A DNA stretch of 64,000 nt. Source: Microbacterium sp. SSM24 (GTDB taxonomy: Bacteria > Actinomycetota > Actinomycetes > Actinomycetales > Microbacteriaceae). Shown here one piece after another: positions 1-9,332 of this stretch (the first letter of the stretch is position 1; each line of letters starts with the position of its first letter). The notes beneath the pieces were generated by a model. That model searched no databases, was not told where the DNA came from, and was given only the letters and a program-made list of their open reading frames with translations. The stretch lies in contig NZ_JAPDNQ010000001.1 in NCBI RefSeq assembly GCF_025989145.1, forward strand, positions 1,426,001 to 1,490,000. The letters run 5' to 3'. The translations under genes and the position numbers were made by a program.

Positions 1-196
1 CGTCGGCGAGCGGCGACGTGCCGACCAGGGAGCGGTCGGTGAGGGCGATCAGCCACTCCACCTCGACCTCGACCCGCGCACGGTTCAGGCCCGCCTCGGA
101 GAGATAGTCGCCCAGGCCCGCGACCGCCGCGCGGTAGCGGCCGTCGAGGGGACTCAGCGGCTGCCACGGTAGTGCGGCGGAGTGGAGAGAAGTCAC
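1..196 (-). CDS. purB: Adenylosuccinate lyase, N-terminal part (runs off the window)
   Basis: Only the first 65 codons are present; the gene continues to the left of the window. The reading frame from a GTG at 196 gives PLSPLDGRYRAAV followed by a VEVEVEWLIALTD stretch, which is the usual opening of adenylosuccinate lyase. That enzyme cleaves SAICAR and adenylosuccinate in purine synthesis. A GGGAG sequence about five bases before the GTG supports this start. The tyrosine phosphatase gene lies 34 bp upstream in the same direction, so the two may be cotranscribed. Catalytic residues lie outside the visible part, so the call rests on the N-terminal signature alone. Confidence 0.85.
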   Translation of the reverse strand, partial: MTSLHSAALPWQPLSPLDGRYRAAVAGLGDYLSEAGLNRARVEVEVEWLIALTDRSLVGTSPLAD

Positions 197-230
197 GGTG
201 CTCCCGTCGGAACGCAAGGCGGACCCGGCG

Positions 231-737
231 TCATTTCGCCGGGCGGATCGCGGGTTCGAGCTGCCGGAAGAGCGCCCGGCTCGCACTCTCGATCATACCG
301 AGCACCTCGTCGAACATTCCGGGCCCGGCATAGTACGGGTCGGGCACGTCGAGGGAGCGGGCGACGGGGTCGAACGACAGGAGCAGCGCGATCTTGTCGG
401 AATCGGTCTCCGTGCGCGCCCACCCGCGCAGGATGCGCTCATGACTGCGATCGAGCGCGACGACGAGGTCGGAGCGCGCGAAGTCCGCGTGAGTGAACTG
501 GCGCGCCCGGTGGCGGGTGCCGTCGTAGCCCGCGCGCTCGAGGGCATCCAGCGTGCGCTGGTCCGCGCGCTCCCCGACGTGCCAGTCGCCGGTGCCGGCG
601 CTCGTCGAGGCGACGCGGCCACCGAGGCCCGCGGCATCCGCGAATCCACGGAAGACGACGTCTGCCATCGGTGAGCGGCAGATGTTGCCGGTGCAGACGA
701 AGACGACGCGAAAGGGGTCGCCCGTGCTCGCAGCCAT
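231..737 (-). CDS. Low-molecular-weight protein-tyrosine phosphatase
   Basis: A 168-residue cytoplasmic phosphatase that removes phosphate from phosphotyrosine. The P-loop CTGNICRS (C-X5-R with following Ser) sits about 15 residues from the start, and the general-acid aspartate is in the DPYYAG motif near residue 130; both are diagnostic. Length matches the family. I chose the ATG at 737, since MAASTGDPFRVVFVC leaves a natural short lead-in and a CAGAAT hexamer lies seven bases upstream; an ATG at 746 is the alternative. It is followed by purB on the same strand. Such enzymes often act with tyrosine kinases in polysaccharide export, but no kinase is visible here, so the substrate is unknown. 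Confidence 0.9.
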   Translation of the reverse strand: MAASTGDPFRVVFVCTGNICRSPMADVVFRGFADAAGLGGRVASTSAGTGDWHVGERADQRTLDALERAGYDGTRHRARQFTHADFARSDLVVALDRSHERILRGWARTETDSDKIALLLSFDPVARSLDVPDPYYAGPGMFDEVLGMIESASRALFRQLEPAIRPAK

Positions 738-744
738 GCGCTCC

Positions 745-750
745 ATTCTG
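745..750 (-). promoter_or_regulatory. Candidate leaderless -10 hexamer for the tyrosine phosphatase gene
   Basis: CAGAAT on the minus strand, seven bases before the ATG at 737. It fits the window-wide NANNNT pattern placed 6-7 nt ahead of start codons, but lacks the first T, so support is moderate. Confidence 0.35.
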
Positions 751-913
751 GCCCCGGCGGTCGCGCCACCCAAGTGTCGACGCGCACGATCGGACCCTCG
801 TGGTCACCGAACATTAACGAACTCTCCTCGACGGAGCCTCGCGCCGAGGGGAAGCGCTCGCCTAGCCTGGCGCGGAAGGCCCACCCGGCCTTTCTTCATG
901 TCCAGGAGGATCT

Positions 914-3646
914 GTGCGTCGTTCACATCGTGCAACCGTCGCCGTCGTCGCATCCGGTGCCATCGCCCTGACCGGGCTGATCGCACCTTCCGCGATGGCG
1001 GCCGAAGTCCCGTCGATCGTCATCAACGAGTTCTCGGCCAGCACGGCCGGCGACGACGTCGAGTACGTCGAGCTGCTCGCCACGCCGGGCACCGGCCTGT
1101 CGGGATACCGCGTGCTCGAGATCGAGGGCGACGCCACCACCACGCCCGCGTTCGGCACGGTCGACGAGGTGATCTCGTTCCCCGCGGCCGACGCGTCGGG
1201 CCGGAGCCTCGCCTCACTCGCGAACGGCGCGCTCGAGAACGGCTCGCTGAGCCTGCTGCTCGTGACCGGCACGATCCCCGCTCTCGGCAGCGACATCGAC
1301 GCGAACGATGACGGCGTGATCGACGAGGGCCTCGGGTTCGACGTCGTCGACGCCATCGCGGTCCACGACGGCGGAGCATCCGACCGCACGTACGGCGGCA
1401 CCACGCTCGGCGTCGCCTACGACGGCCTCGCGTTCGCGCCGGGCGGCGCATCGCGCATCCCCGACGGCACCGACACCGGCGCACCCGCCGACTGGGTGCG
1501 CAACGACTTCGACCGCGCCGGCATCACGGGCTTCCCCGGGACTCTGGTGACGGGCGAGGCGGCCAACACGCCCGGCGCGGCGAACTCGCTGACCGTGCCG
1601 CCGGTCGGTCCGCCCCCCGGCGAGGCCGGCTGCGACCTCGAGAGCGTCTCGATCGGATCTGTCCAGGGATCGGGGGCGGCCTCGCCGAAGGTGGGCGAGC
1701 TCGTGCTGATCGAGGGCACCGTCGTCGGCGACTTCCAGGTCGGCGGCTTCAACGGCTACTTCGTGCAGGATGCCGGTGACGGCGACCCCGCCACATCCGA
1801 CGGCGTCTTCGTCTACGCCCCGGGCGGCGACCCGGTCTCGGTCGGCGACGTCGTGAGCGTCGCGGGCGAGGTGAAGGAGTTCGAGGACCTCACCGAGATC
1901 GATGCCGCCGACGTCGAGGTGTGCGCGACCGGCACGGCGCTGCCCGAGCCCGTGGCATTCACGCTCCCGGCGACACCCGAGCAGCGGGAGGCGCTCGAGG
2001 GCATGTACGTCACGCTGCCCCAGGACCTCGCGATCCTCGAGTACTTCGAGTTCGCGCGGTTCGGCACCATCGACGTCGGCGTGACGCGGCAGTCGACCCC
2101 GACCGCGCGGTATCTGCCCACCGACCCGGCCGCGACGGCGCTCGCCGCCGCGAACCTCGCCGAGCGCATCACGATCGACGACGGGCGCAGCGCCCAGAAT
2201 CCCGACCCGGCGATCCACCCCAACGGGGCGGAGTTCACGCTGTCGAACTCCTTCCGCGGCGGCGATCTCGTCACCGACGTCACAGGCATCTTCGACCAGC
2301 GCTTCGGCACCTACGCGATCCAGCCGACCGAAGGGGCCGAGTACACCGCGGCCAACCCGCGGCCGGCGGTGCCGGAGGTCGGCGGCGACCTCGTCGTGTC
2401 GAGCTTCAACGTCCTGAACTACTTCACGACGCTGGACGACCCGAACACGACCGCCGACGACGACATCGCCCGCGGCGCCAACACTGCCGAGGAGTTCGAC
2501 CGCCAGGAGGCGAAGATCGTGTCGGCACTCGCCGAGATCGACGCCGATGTGTTCGGCCTCATCGAGATCGAGAACAACGCTGACAGCCAGGCCCTCGCCA
2601 CGCTGACGGCCGCACTCAACGAGCGGCTCGGCTCCGACGTGTACGACTACCTCGAGACCGGCAAGATCGGCACGGACGTCATCACGACGGCGCTCATGTA
2701 CAAGCCGGCGTCGGTGACCCCGGTGGGCGACTTCCAGCTCATGGACCAGTCGAAGGACCCCCGCTGGCTCGACAACCGCAACCGCCCGGGTCTCACGCAG
2801 ACCTTCGAGGATGCCGACGGCGCGACCTTCACCGTGGTCGTCAACCACCTGAAGTCGAAGGGCTCGGCGTGCACGGGCGAGGCGGAGGATCCGCTGCAGG
2901 GCAACTGCAACCTCGTCCGCACGAACGCCGCCAACGCGCTCGCGGACTGGCTCGCCACCGACCCCACGGGTCAGGGCACCGTCGGCCGCGAACTCATCAT
3001 CGGCGACCTCAACGCGTACGACAAGGAGGACCCGATCACCGCGCTGACGGCGAAGGGGTTCATCGACCTCAACCGGAAGTACCAGGGCGAGGATGCCTAC
3101 AGCTACGTGTTCGACGGCCAGCAGGGGTATCTCGACCACGCGCTCGCGGGCCCCGGGCTTGTCGCGGACGTGCGCGGCGCCTCGCCGTGGAACATCAACG
3201 CCGACGAGCCGAGCCTGATCGACTACGACATGTCGTTCAAGCTGCCTGCCCAGGACGCGCTGTTCGCAGCCGACCCCTATCGCTCGAGCGATCACGACCC
3301 GGTGCTCGTCGGTCTGGACCTCACCCCGCCCGACACGACCGCGCCGACGATCGAGGCCATCGCGTGGCCCTCTTTCATCCTGATCCCGAACAACAAGGAG
3401 CGCACCGTCCGCGTGTACATCGACGCCGACGACGATCGCGGCGAGGTGACGGTCGAGCTCACGAAGGTGCAGACGAACGGCAAGGCGCGCGCGAAGGTCA
3501 CGCAGATCGACGAGCGCACCTTCTCGGTGACCGCGGTGAACGGCGCGGTCTATCGGTTCACCTATACGGCGACGGATGCCGCGGGCAACACCGCGACGGA
3601 CACCGCCTACGTCGTGGTCGGCATCAAGGGCCTGCTCGGCCTCTGA
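914..3646 (+). CDS. Secreted ExeM/NucH-type endonuclease/exonuclease/phosphatase
   Basis: A 910-residue exported nuclease. Residues 1-29 form a signal peptide ending AMAA. Then come a lamin-tail-like domain (about 33-150, opening PSIVINEFSAS), an OB-fold-like segment (about 238-335) and the endonuclease/exonuclease/phosphatase domain (about 492-800). Family motifs in that domain are SFNVLNYF, IEIENN, NHLKSKG, GDLNAYD and the terminal SDHDPVL. The C-terminal 100 residues look like an Ig-type module starting DTTAPT. Expected activity is extracellular DNA degradation, giving nutrient or phosphate salvage. The GTG start is supported by AGGAGG at 904-909. It is monocistronic, with a strong hairpin after the stop. 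There is no C-terminal sorting signal, so it is probably released or held by its domains. Confidence 0.9.
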   Translation: MRRSHRATVAVVASGAIALTGLIAPSAMAAEVPSIVINEFSASTAGDDVEYVELLATPGTGLSGYRVLEIEGDATTTPAFGTVDEVISFPAADASGRSLASLANGALENGSLSLLLVTGTIPALGSDIDANDDGVIDEGLGFDVVDAIAVHDGGASDRTYGGTTLGVAYDGLAFAPGGASRIPDGTDTGAPADWVRNDFDRAGITGFPGTLVTGEAANTPGAANSLTVPPVGPPPGEAGCDLESVSIGSVQGSGAASPKVGELVLIEGTVVGDFQVGGFNGYFVQDAGDGDPATSDGVFVYAPGGDPVSVGDVVSVAGEVKEFEDLTEIDAADVEVCATGTALPEPVAFTLPATPEQREALEGMYVTLPQDLAILEYFEFARFGTIDVGVTRQSTPTARYLPTDPAATALAAANLAERITIDDGRSAQNPDPAIHPNGAEFTLSNSFRGGDLVTDVTGIFDQRFGTYAIQPTEGAEYTAANPRPAVPEVGGDLVVSSFNVLNYFTTLDDPNTTADDDIARGANTAEEFDRQEAKIVSALAEIDADVFGLIEIENNADSQALATLTAALNERLGSDVYDYLETGKIGTDVITTALMYKPASVTPVGDFQLMDQSKDPRWLDNRNRPGLTQTFEDADGATFTVVVNHLKSKGSACTGEAEDPLQGNCNLVRTNAANALADWLATDPTGQGTVGRELIIGDLNAYDKEDPITALTAKGFIDLNRKYQGEDAYSYVFDGQQGYLDHALAGPGLVADVRGASPWNINADEPSLIDYDMSFKLPAQDALFAADPYRSSDHDPVLVGLDLTPPDTTAPTIEAIAWPSFILIPNNKERTVRVYIDADDDRGEVTVELTKVQTNGKARAKVTQIDERTFSVTAVNGAVYRFTYTATDAAGNTATDTAYVVVGIKGLLGL

Positions 3647-3660
3647 TCTGCGCGCGACAC

Positions 3661-3691
3661 GGACGCCGCCTCCCCTCGGGAGGCGGCGTCC
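3661..3691 (+). terminator. Hairpin terminator after the secreted nuclease gene
   Basis: A perfect 14-bp stem (3661-3674 with 3678-3691) and a three-base loop, starting 14 bp after the stop codon. There is no T-tract, as is common in actinobacteria. Confidence 0.85.
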
Positions 3692-3927
3692 GCCCGTGGT
3701 ACGAGTGCCGTCCCGGGTTGATATCGGGCGCTTGATCCCTCGACCTGGAGGTCTTCCCCTACATCAGGTGTGGGAGCAGGTGGTTTCCGTTCATCCTCGC
3801 CGGTAGACACTCCCGCGTGTGATGGGTCGCGGCATCCGTTCCTGCACAGCGCCGCCCGCCCAGACGCCGTTGCACAGGAGCGGCGCACCGGCCCTCGTGA
3901 CGGCGGGAGGGGCCTGAACATGGCTGG

Positions 3928-4206
3928 ATGACCGACCTTCTCACCCACTCCTCGACCGCCTCCCGACTCGAGATCGTCGCGCGCGAACTCGCGACACTGT
4001 CCGAGCGGCTGTCCGTCGCTGCGACCGGCGCGCGCGGCCTCGCCGCGGCCACCGACTGGCGAGCGAGGGCCGCTGAGGCCTTCCACCGGCTCGCCACACA
4101 GTGGGCCGGAGAGGTTTCCGGGCTCGTCTGCCTTGCAGAGACGGCGCGCGTGAGTGCTGTACGGGCGAGGGATGCCGCGGTGTGGCCGATGGGTGAGGGC
4201 TCCTGA
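3928..4206 (+). CDS. Small WXG100-like helical protein
   Basis: A 92-residue protein predicted to be nearly all helix. Heptad-like hydrophobics lead to a central TDWRARAAEAF segment, which resembles the W-x4-A-x2-F turn of actinobacterial WXG100-like proteins although the canonical W-x-G is not exact. No signal peptide or membrane segment is visible. The stop overlaps the next ATG by one base, so the two are translationally coupled and probably work together. There is no clear ribosome site; GAACAT ends six bases before the ATG. No ESX secretion genes are in the window. The family link is an inference from length, helicity and partner; I do not recognise a named gene. Confidence 0.6.
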   Translation: MTDLLTHSSTASRLEIVARELATLSERLSVAATGARGLAAATDWRARAAEAFHRLATQWAGEVSGLVCLAETARVSAVRARDAAVWPMGEGS

Positions 4207-5546
4207 TGGGGTCCGACCTCGAGATCATCGGTGGCGGTGCGGTCGCCGTCGACACCGTGACCCTCCGTGAGACCGCCGGGCGCTTCCTCGCCGCGGGAAA
4301 CGAACTCGAAGACGTGCGCCACCGGCTCGGCGCCCTGCAGAACATGCTGTTCGGCGAGCCCGTGGTCGCCGGTGAGGCGGCGAGCGCGGCATCCGTTCTC
4401 GGCAACCGCCTCGCTGAGACCTTCGACGGCGCGCAGCGCATCGCGGCCGCACTGCGGGAGGCCGCGGCGATCTACGAGCTCGTCGAGCTCAACGCCGAGC
4501 ACCGCGCCGCCGTGCTGGCGGGTGACCGCGACGCGGTCTCCCGGATCGACGTCGTCCGCGATGCGCTCATGGCCCGGCATCCCGACGCGTTCGCGGCCGC
4601 GGTCGGCACCGAGCTGGAGCGCACCGTGATGTGGCCTTCCGACCTGCAGCGGCAGGCCACCGAGCTCGGGTACGCGGCCGGTGACCTCTTCGGGTTCCCG
4701 GCGGCGGTCGTCGGCGGCGTCGCGCTCGGCGGGCTCACGCTCGCCGCGGGCGCGCTCGCCGGGATCGGCGGCCAGGGTCGGCTGGCGCCCGGCGTCCGCC
4801 TCACGCATCGGGGGGAGCCGGTGACGCTGAGGCCGGTCGCGTCGGCCGCCACGTCGACGGTGGCGCCGACCGGGTTGCGATCGGTCGCGCAGCGGATGCC
4901 GGGAGACGGCGAAGCGCGCGTGCGGGTCGAGCGCTACACGATGCCCGACGGCTCGCGCCAGTTCGCCGTGTACGTCGCGGGCACCCGCTCCTCCGCCGTG
5001 GGCGGCGCCGATGCCTGGGACAACCTGTCCAACGCCGAGCTGTACGCCGGACGCGCTTCCGCATCGTACGAGGCGACCGAGGCCGCGCTCGCCGCCGCAG
5101 GTGCGCGCCCCGGCGATGTCCTTCACGCGTTCGGCCACTCACAGGGCGCGATGATCACGGCCCACCTGGCGCTCGAAGGCGGATACGACACCCGCACCCT
5201 CGTGTCGTTCGGGTCGCCGGTCGAAGCCGACGTCGGCTCCGGCACGCTGAGCGTGGCGGTGCGGCACACCGACGACCCGGTCGTCGCGCTCGCCGGCGGC
5301 GGGGACGTCGCCCCGGTCGGCTCTCCGGGCAGTTTCGTGGTCGAGCGGGAGTTCGACCCGGAGTCCGGCGCCCACGACCTCGCGGTCGCCCCGCACCGCA
5401 TGGCGGCGTACGCCGAGACGGCGGCCCTGGCCGACGCCTCAGGCGACCCGCGCGTCGCGAACGTGCAGGCGGTCTTCGCCGACCTCTCGGGCGCCGTCGA
5501 GGTGGACGTCGTCGAGTACGCCGTCGCGCGAGGCGACGGCGGGTGA
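4206..5546 (+). CDS. Alpha/beta hydrolase-fold protein with helical N-terminus
   Basis: A 446-residue protein. Residues 1-150 are helical and begin with a WXG/LXG-like arrangement. An Ala/Gly-rich hydrophobic stretch follows at about 160-188, and then a hydrolase domain. The nucleophile elbow GHSQG lies near residue 311, a candidate acid in RHTDDPV near 355, and candidate histidines in AHDL or HRMAAY near 390-400, so a lipase/esterase triad is plausible. It is coupled to the WXG-like protein upstream and ends four bases from a convergent membrane gene. The architecture resembles DUF1023-type hydrolases and type VII-linked polymorphic effectors. No immunity gene is recognisable next to it. The substrate is unknown. 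Confidence 0.65.
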   Translation: MGSDLEIIGGGAVAVDTVTLRETAGRFLAAGNELEDVRHRLGALQNMLFGEPVVAGEAASAASVLGNRLAETFDGAQRIAAALREAAAIYELVELNAEHRAAVLAGDRDAVSRIDVVRDALMARHPDAFAAAVGTELERTVMWPSDLQRQATELGYAAGDLFGFPAAVVGGVALGGLTLAAGALAGIGGQGRLAPGVRLTHRGEPVTLRPVASAATSTVAPTGLRSVAQRMPGDGEARVRVERYTMPDGSRQFAVYVAGTRSSAVGGADAWDNLSNAELYAGRASASYEATEAALAAAGARPGDVLHAFGHSQGAMITAHLALEGGYDTRTLVSFGSPVEADVGSGTLSVAVRHTDDPVVALAGGGDVAPVGSPGSFVVEREFDPESGAHDLAVAPHRMAAYAETAALADASGDPRVANVQAVFADLSGAVEVDVVEYAVARGDGG

Positions 5547-5550
5547 CGTG

Positions 5551-5943
5551 TCAGTCCTTCGTCTTCGGCCGCAGGATGATGCCGAACACCCAGTTGATCA
5601 GCGAGATGATGATCGCCGCGACGAGCCCCAGCCAGAAGTCCTCGACGCGAAGACCCCAGCTCCAGAAGCTCGTGATCCACGCCGTGAACCACAGCAGGAA
5701 CGCGTTGATCAGCAGGCCGATCAGCCCGAGCGTGAGGATGTACAGGGGAAAGGCGAGCACCTTGATCACGGTGCCGATGAGCGTGTTCACGAGTGCGAAG
5801 ATCGCCGCGACGATCAGCAGGGTGAGCACGAGCTGGAGCGTTTCGCCCGGGGGGAACGGGACGATCGTGACCTGAAGCGCCGTGATCAGGGTGACCACCC
5901 AGATCGCGAACGCGTTGACGACGACGCGGATGAGGAATCCCAT
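5551..5943 (-). CDS. Phage-holin-family (YvlD-like) four-helix membrane protein
   Basis: A 130-residue integral membrane protein starting [15 protein letters not shown]. Four hydrophobic helices fill almost the whole length, separated by short turns such as PFPPGE. This is the pattern of the PF04020 family (mycobacterial phage holin superfamily IV, YvlD of Bacillus). The function is not established; members are ordinary chromosomal envelope genes and not evidence of a prophage. The start at 5943 is preceded by CAGACT with a seven-base gap, consistent with a leaderless transcript. It converges on the hydrolase gene with a four-base gap, and no hairpin terminator lies between them. Confidence 0.75.
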   Translation of the reverse strand: MGFLIRVVVNAFAIWVVTLITALQVTIVPFPPGETLQLVLTLLIVAAIFALVNTLIGTVIKVLAFPLYILTLGLIGLLINAFLLWFTAWITSFWSWGLRVEDFWLGLVAAIIISLINWVFGIILRPKTKD

Positions 5944-5950
5944 GATCCGC

Positions 5951-5956
5951 AGTCTG
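5951..5956 (-). promoter_or_regulatory. Candidate leaderless -10 hexamer for the holin-like gene
   Basis: CAGACT on the minus strand, seven bases before the ATG at 5943, following the pattern shared by many genes here. Confidence 0.4.
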
Positions 5957-6039
5957 GCACGGCCCCGGTGCGGGTGCGAGGACGACGGGGCGTGTGTTCG
6001 GACGTCCACGCATCCTCCCGCGCGCCGCCGCCCCGCTCG

Positions 6040-6045
6040 TAGACT
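6040..6045 (+). promoter_or_regulatory. Leaderless -10 hexamer for hisC and the 2-oxoacid dehydrogenase operon
   Basis: TAGACT, seven bases before the hisC GTG. Transcription would begin at or next to the start codon. No Shine-Dalgarno sequence is present. Confidence 0.6.
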
Positions 6046-6052
6046 CGGCAGG

Positions 6053-7174
6053 GTGACCGACGCCTCCGACATCCCCATCCGCGTCCGCCCCGAGATCGCC
6101 GCGCTGCCCCCCTACAAGCAGGGCCGCCAGGCGGGGGCAGAGTCCTTCAAGCTGTCGAGCAACGAGAACCCGTTCGATCCGCTGCCCGGAGTGATCGAGG
6201 CGGTGCAGGCCGCCACCGCGGTGAACCGGTACCCGGATGCCTCGGCGGCCCGCCTTCGCGCACGGCTGGCCGAGCGCTACGCCGTCGCCGTCGATGACGT
6301 CCACGTCGGGGCGGGCAGCGTCTCGATCCTCGCCCAGCTCGTGCAGGCCACGTGCGCGCCCGGCGACGAGGTCATTTACGCGTGGCGGTCGTTCGAGGCG
6401 TACCCGTGGCTGGCCGTCGTGGCTGGCGCGACGGCGGTGCAGGTGCCGCTGACCGCCGATGCCCGGCACGACCTCCCGGCGATGGCCGCGGCCGTGACCG
6501 ACCGCACGCGCGTGGTGATCGTGTGCAGCCCGAACAACCCCACGGGGCCGATCGTCACGCAGGACGAGTTCGACGCCTTCGCCGACACCGTGCCCGCCGA
6601 CGTGCTCATCGTGCTCGACGAGGCGTACTCGGAGTTCGTCACCGACCCGTCCGCCGTCGACGGCACGCGCGTGCTCTCCGCCGCCCGCCACCCCAACGTC
6701 GTCGTGCTGCGCACGTTCTCGAAAGCGTTCGGGCTCGCCGGGCTCCGCGTCGGCTACGCGATCGGCCACTCGCGCATCCTCGACGCCGCACGCAGCACCA
6801 CGATCCCGCTCTCGGTCACCGCCCAGGCGGAAGAGGCCGCGCTCGCGAGCCTCGACGCCGAGGAGGAGCTCCTCGAGCGCGTGCGGTCCATCGCCGAGCG
6901 CCGCGACCGCGTCGTGGCCGGACTCCGCGACGCCGGATGGCGCGTGCCCGATGCCCAGGGCAACTTCGTCTGGCTCCCCGCCCACGACGAGACCGTCGCG
7001 ATCGCGGAGGCCTTCGACGCGGGCGGGCTCATCGTGCGACCGTTCGCCGGTGACGGCATCCGGATCTCCATCGGCGAGGAGGAGTCCGTCGAGAAGGTGC
7101 TCGAGATCGCGGCATCCGTCGCCCGGGGCCTCCCCGCGGGGCATCGCGGCGTCCGCGACGGCGGTGACGCATGA
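6053..7174 (+). CDS. hisC: Histidinol-phosphate/aromatic amino acid aminotransferase
   Basis: A 373-residue class I/II PLP aminotransferase. It shows the LSSNENPF substrate-arm motif near the start, CSPNNPTGP, the DEAYSEF aspartate that binds the PLP pyridine, and [14 protein letters not shown] with the PLP lysine near residue 225. It converts histidinol-phosphate or, in actinobacterial paralogues, aromatic 2-oxoacids. The GTG at 6053 was chosen because TAGACT lies seven bases upstream and the protein then starts at the conserved IRVRPEIA region. Its stop overlaps the E1alpha ATG. Linkage to an oxoacid dehydrogenase and the absence of other his genes suggest a catabolic or aromatic transaminase role, but substrate specificity cannot be read from sequence. 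Confidence 0.85.
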   Translation: MTDASDIPIRVRPEIAALPPYKQGRQAGAESFKLSSNENPFDPLPGVIEAVQAATAVNRYPDASAARLRARLAERYAVAVDDVHVGAGSVSILAQLVQATCAPGDEVIYAWRSFEAYPWLAVVAGATAVQVPLTADARHDLPAMAAAVTDRTRVVIVCSPNNPTGPIVTQDEFDAFADTVPADVLIVLDEAYSEFVTDPSAVDGTRVLSAARHPNVVVLRTFSKAFGLAGLRVGYAIGHSRILDAARSTTIPLSVTAQAEEAALASLDAEEELLERVRSIAERRDRVVAGLRDAGWRVPDAQGNFVWLPAHDETVAIAEAFDAGGLIVRPFAGDGIRISIGEEESVEKVLEIAASVARGLPAGHRGVRDGGDA

Positions 7175-8301
7175 CCACGCCCGAGGACGACACGACAGTC
7201 CGCTTCCTCGCCGCCGACGGGACGTTCGCGCCCTCTGCCGCGGCCGAGCCCTACCGCGAGCTCGTCGACGGACTCTCCGACGAGACGCTCGAGGAGTTCT
7301 ACCGCGACATGGCGGTGATCCGCGCGTTCGACGTGCAGGCCACCAACCTGCAGCGGCAGGGACAGCTCGCGCTGTGGCCGCCGAGCTTCGGCCAGGAGGC
7401 GGCGCAGGTCGGATCCGCGCGCGCCGCCCGGGCCCAGGACCACCTGTTCCCCTCGTATCGCGAGCACGTCGTCACGCGCATCCGCGGCGTCGACCCGGTG
7501 GACATCATCCGCCTCATGCGCGGGCTCACGCACGGTGGCTGGAACCCGTTCGACCCCAAGAACGGCAACACGCACCTCTACACGCTGGTGCTCGGCGCCC
7601 AGACGCTGCACGCGACCGGGTTCGGCATGGGGCTCGTCTTCGACGGGCGCTGCGGCACCGGCGACCCGGACCGCGATGAGGCGGTCATCGTCTACTACGG
7701 CGACGGCGCCTCGAGCCAGGGCGACGTGCACGAGGCGATGGTGTTCGCAGCGAGCTACCGCACCCCGGAGGTGTTCTTCCTGCAGAACAACCAGTGGGCG
7801 ATCTCGGTCCCCGTCGCCACGCAGTCCCGTGCGCCCCTGTACAAGCGGGGCGAGGGTTACGGGATGCCGAGCATCGCGGTCGACGGCAACGACGTCGTGG
7901 CGAGCTGGGCCGTCACCCGGGTCGCGCTCGACGAAGCCCGCTCGGGGCTCGGGCCCCGCGCGATCGAGGCGATGACGTACCGCATGGGCGCCCACACGAC
8001 CAGCGACGACCCCACGAAGTACCGCACCTCCGACGAGGAGGAGTCGTGGCGACGCCGCGACCCGATCGCGCGGATGGAGGCGTTCCTGCGCGGCAAGGGC
8101 GCGTCGGACGCCTTCTTCGCCGACGTCGAGGCCGAGTCCCGCGCCGTGGCCGACGACGTGCGCACCCGCACGAATGAGCTCGGCGGAATCGGCACCGACC
8201 TCATGTTCGACCATGTCTACTCCGAGCAGCATCCGCTCGTCGACGAGCAGCGGCGCTGGCTCGCCGACTACGAGGCATCCTTCGAAGGAGGCGGCGCGTG
8301 A
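7171..8301 (+). CDS. Branched-chain-type 2-oxoacid dehydrogenase E1 alpha subunit
   Basis: A 376-residue thiamine-diphosphate enzyme subunit that decarboxylates a 2-oxoacid and, with E1beta, hands the acyl group to the lipoyl arm of E2. The ThDP-binding motif GDGASSQGD followed by [11 protein letters not shown] is clear, and the phosphorylation-loop-like region [12 protein letters not shown] is present. Length is normal for heterotetrameric E1. The ATG overlaps the hisC stop by four bases, and the end overlaps the next GTG. Actinobacteria generally use homodimeric AceE for pyruvate, so a branched-chain substrate is the better inference, though databases often label this family pyruvate dehydrogenase. 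Confidence 0.9.
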   Translation: MTTPEDDTTVRFLAADGTFAPSAAAEPYRELVDGLSDETLEEFYRDMAVIRAFDVQATNLQRQGQLALWPPSFGQEAAQVGSARAARAQDHLFPSYREHVVTRIRGVDPVDIIRLMRGLTHGGWNPFDPKNGNTHLYTLVLGAQTLHATGFGMGLVFDGRCGTGDPDRDEAVIVYYGDGASSQGDVHEAMVFAASYRTPEVFFLQNNQWAISVPVATQSRAPLYKRGEGYGMPSIAVDGNDVVASWAVTRVALDEARSGLGPRAIEAMTYRMGAHTTSDDPTKYRTSDEEESWRRRDPIARMEAFLRGKGASDAFFADVEAESRAVADDVRTRTNELGGIGTDLMFDHVYSEQHPLVDEQRRWLADYEASFEGGGA

Positions 8302-9320
8302 GCACCACCACCAGCACGGAAGAGGCGACCGAGGACTCCGCCGTCCCCGTCACGATGCCGATCAGCCGCGCGCTCAACGCCGGGCTGCGCGCCGCGCTCG
8401 CCGCGGACGACCACGTGCTGCTGATGGGCGAGGACATCGGCAAGCTCGGCGGTGTGTTCCGCGTGACCGAGGGGCTGCAGGCCGAGTTCGGCGACCGCCG
8501 GGTGCTCGACACCCCGCTCGCGGAGTCGGGCATCGTGGGCACCGCCATCGGTCTCGCGATGGCCGGATTCCGGCCCGTCATCGAGATCCAGTTCGACGGC
8601 TTCGTCTTCCCGGCGTTCGACCAGATCACGACGCAGCTGGCGAAGATCACGAACCGCCACGAGGGCGCCCTGCAGATGCCGATCGTGATCCGCATCCCGT
8701 ACGGCGGGCACATCGGTGCGGTCGAGCATCACCAGGAGAGCCCCGAGGCCTATTTCGCCCACACGCCCGGGCTGCGGGTGGTGAGCCCGTCGACCGCGAA
8801 CGACGCGTACTGGATGATCCAGGACGCGATCGCCTCCGCCGATCCGGTGATCTTCCTCGAACCCAAGGCCAAGTACTGGCAGAAGGGCGAGGTCGACACC
8901 TCCGCCCGTGCGCTTCCGCTGCACGCGAGCCGCGTCGTGCGCCGCGGCACCGACATCACCCTCGTCGGGCACGGCGCGATGGTCACGACGCTGCTGCAGG
9001 CCGCCGCGCTCGCCGAGTCCGAGGGCACCAGCTGCGAGGTGGTCGACGTGCGCTCGCTGTCCCCGATCGATTACGGGCCGATCCTCGACTCCGTCCGCCG
9101 CACCGGCCGCATGGTCTACGCACAGGAGGCGGCGGGCTTCACGAGCGTCGGCAGCGAGGTCGCCGCGACCGTCATGGAGAAAGCGTTCTACGCACTCGAA
9201 GCGCCCGTGCTGCGGGTCTCCGGGTTCGACCTGCCCTTCCCTCCGGCGAAGCTCGAGGGCGCATTCCTCCCCGACGCCGACCGCATTCTCGAGGCCGTCG
9301 ACCGCGCCCTCGCCTACTGA
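8298..9320 (+). CDS. Branched-chain-type 2-oxoacid dehydrogenase E1 beta subunit
   Basis: A 340-residue transketolase-like subunit with the conserved MGEDIGKLGGVFRVTEGL region near residue 43, the TPLAESGIVG motif, and EIQFDGFVFPAFDQI, all typical of E1beta. The C-terminal transketolase domain carries VVDVRSLSPID. It pairs with the E1alpha encoded immediately upstream, with a GTGA overlap between the two. A 12-bp gap with AAGGAG then leads to E2. There is no sign of truncation. As for the alpha subunit, the branched-chain assignment is inferred from family and context; pyruvate is the alternative substrate. Confidence 0.9.
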   Translation: MSTTTSTEEATEDSAVPVTMPISRALNAGLRAALAADDHVLLMGEDIGKLGGVFRVTEGLQAEFGDRRVLDTPLAESGIVGTAIGLAMAGFRPVIEIQFDGFVFPAFDQITTQLAKITNRHEGALQMPIVIRIPYGGHIGAVEHHQESPEAYFAHTPGLRVVSPSTANDAYWMIQDAIASADPVIFLEPKAKYWQKGEVDTSARALPLHASRVVRRGTDITLVGHGAMVTTLLQAAALAESEGTSCEVVDVRSLSPIDYGPILDSVRRTGRMVYAQEAAGFTSVGSEVAATVMEKAFYALEAPVLRVSGFDLPFPPAKLEGAFLPDADRILEAVDRALAY

Positions 9321-9332
9321 CCAAGGAGACCT

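Noticed and set aside
5551..5943. Prophage remnant suggested by the holin-family protein
   Set aside because: The PF04020-type family is a common chromosomal membrane family and no other phage gene is nearby.
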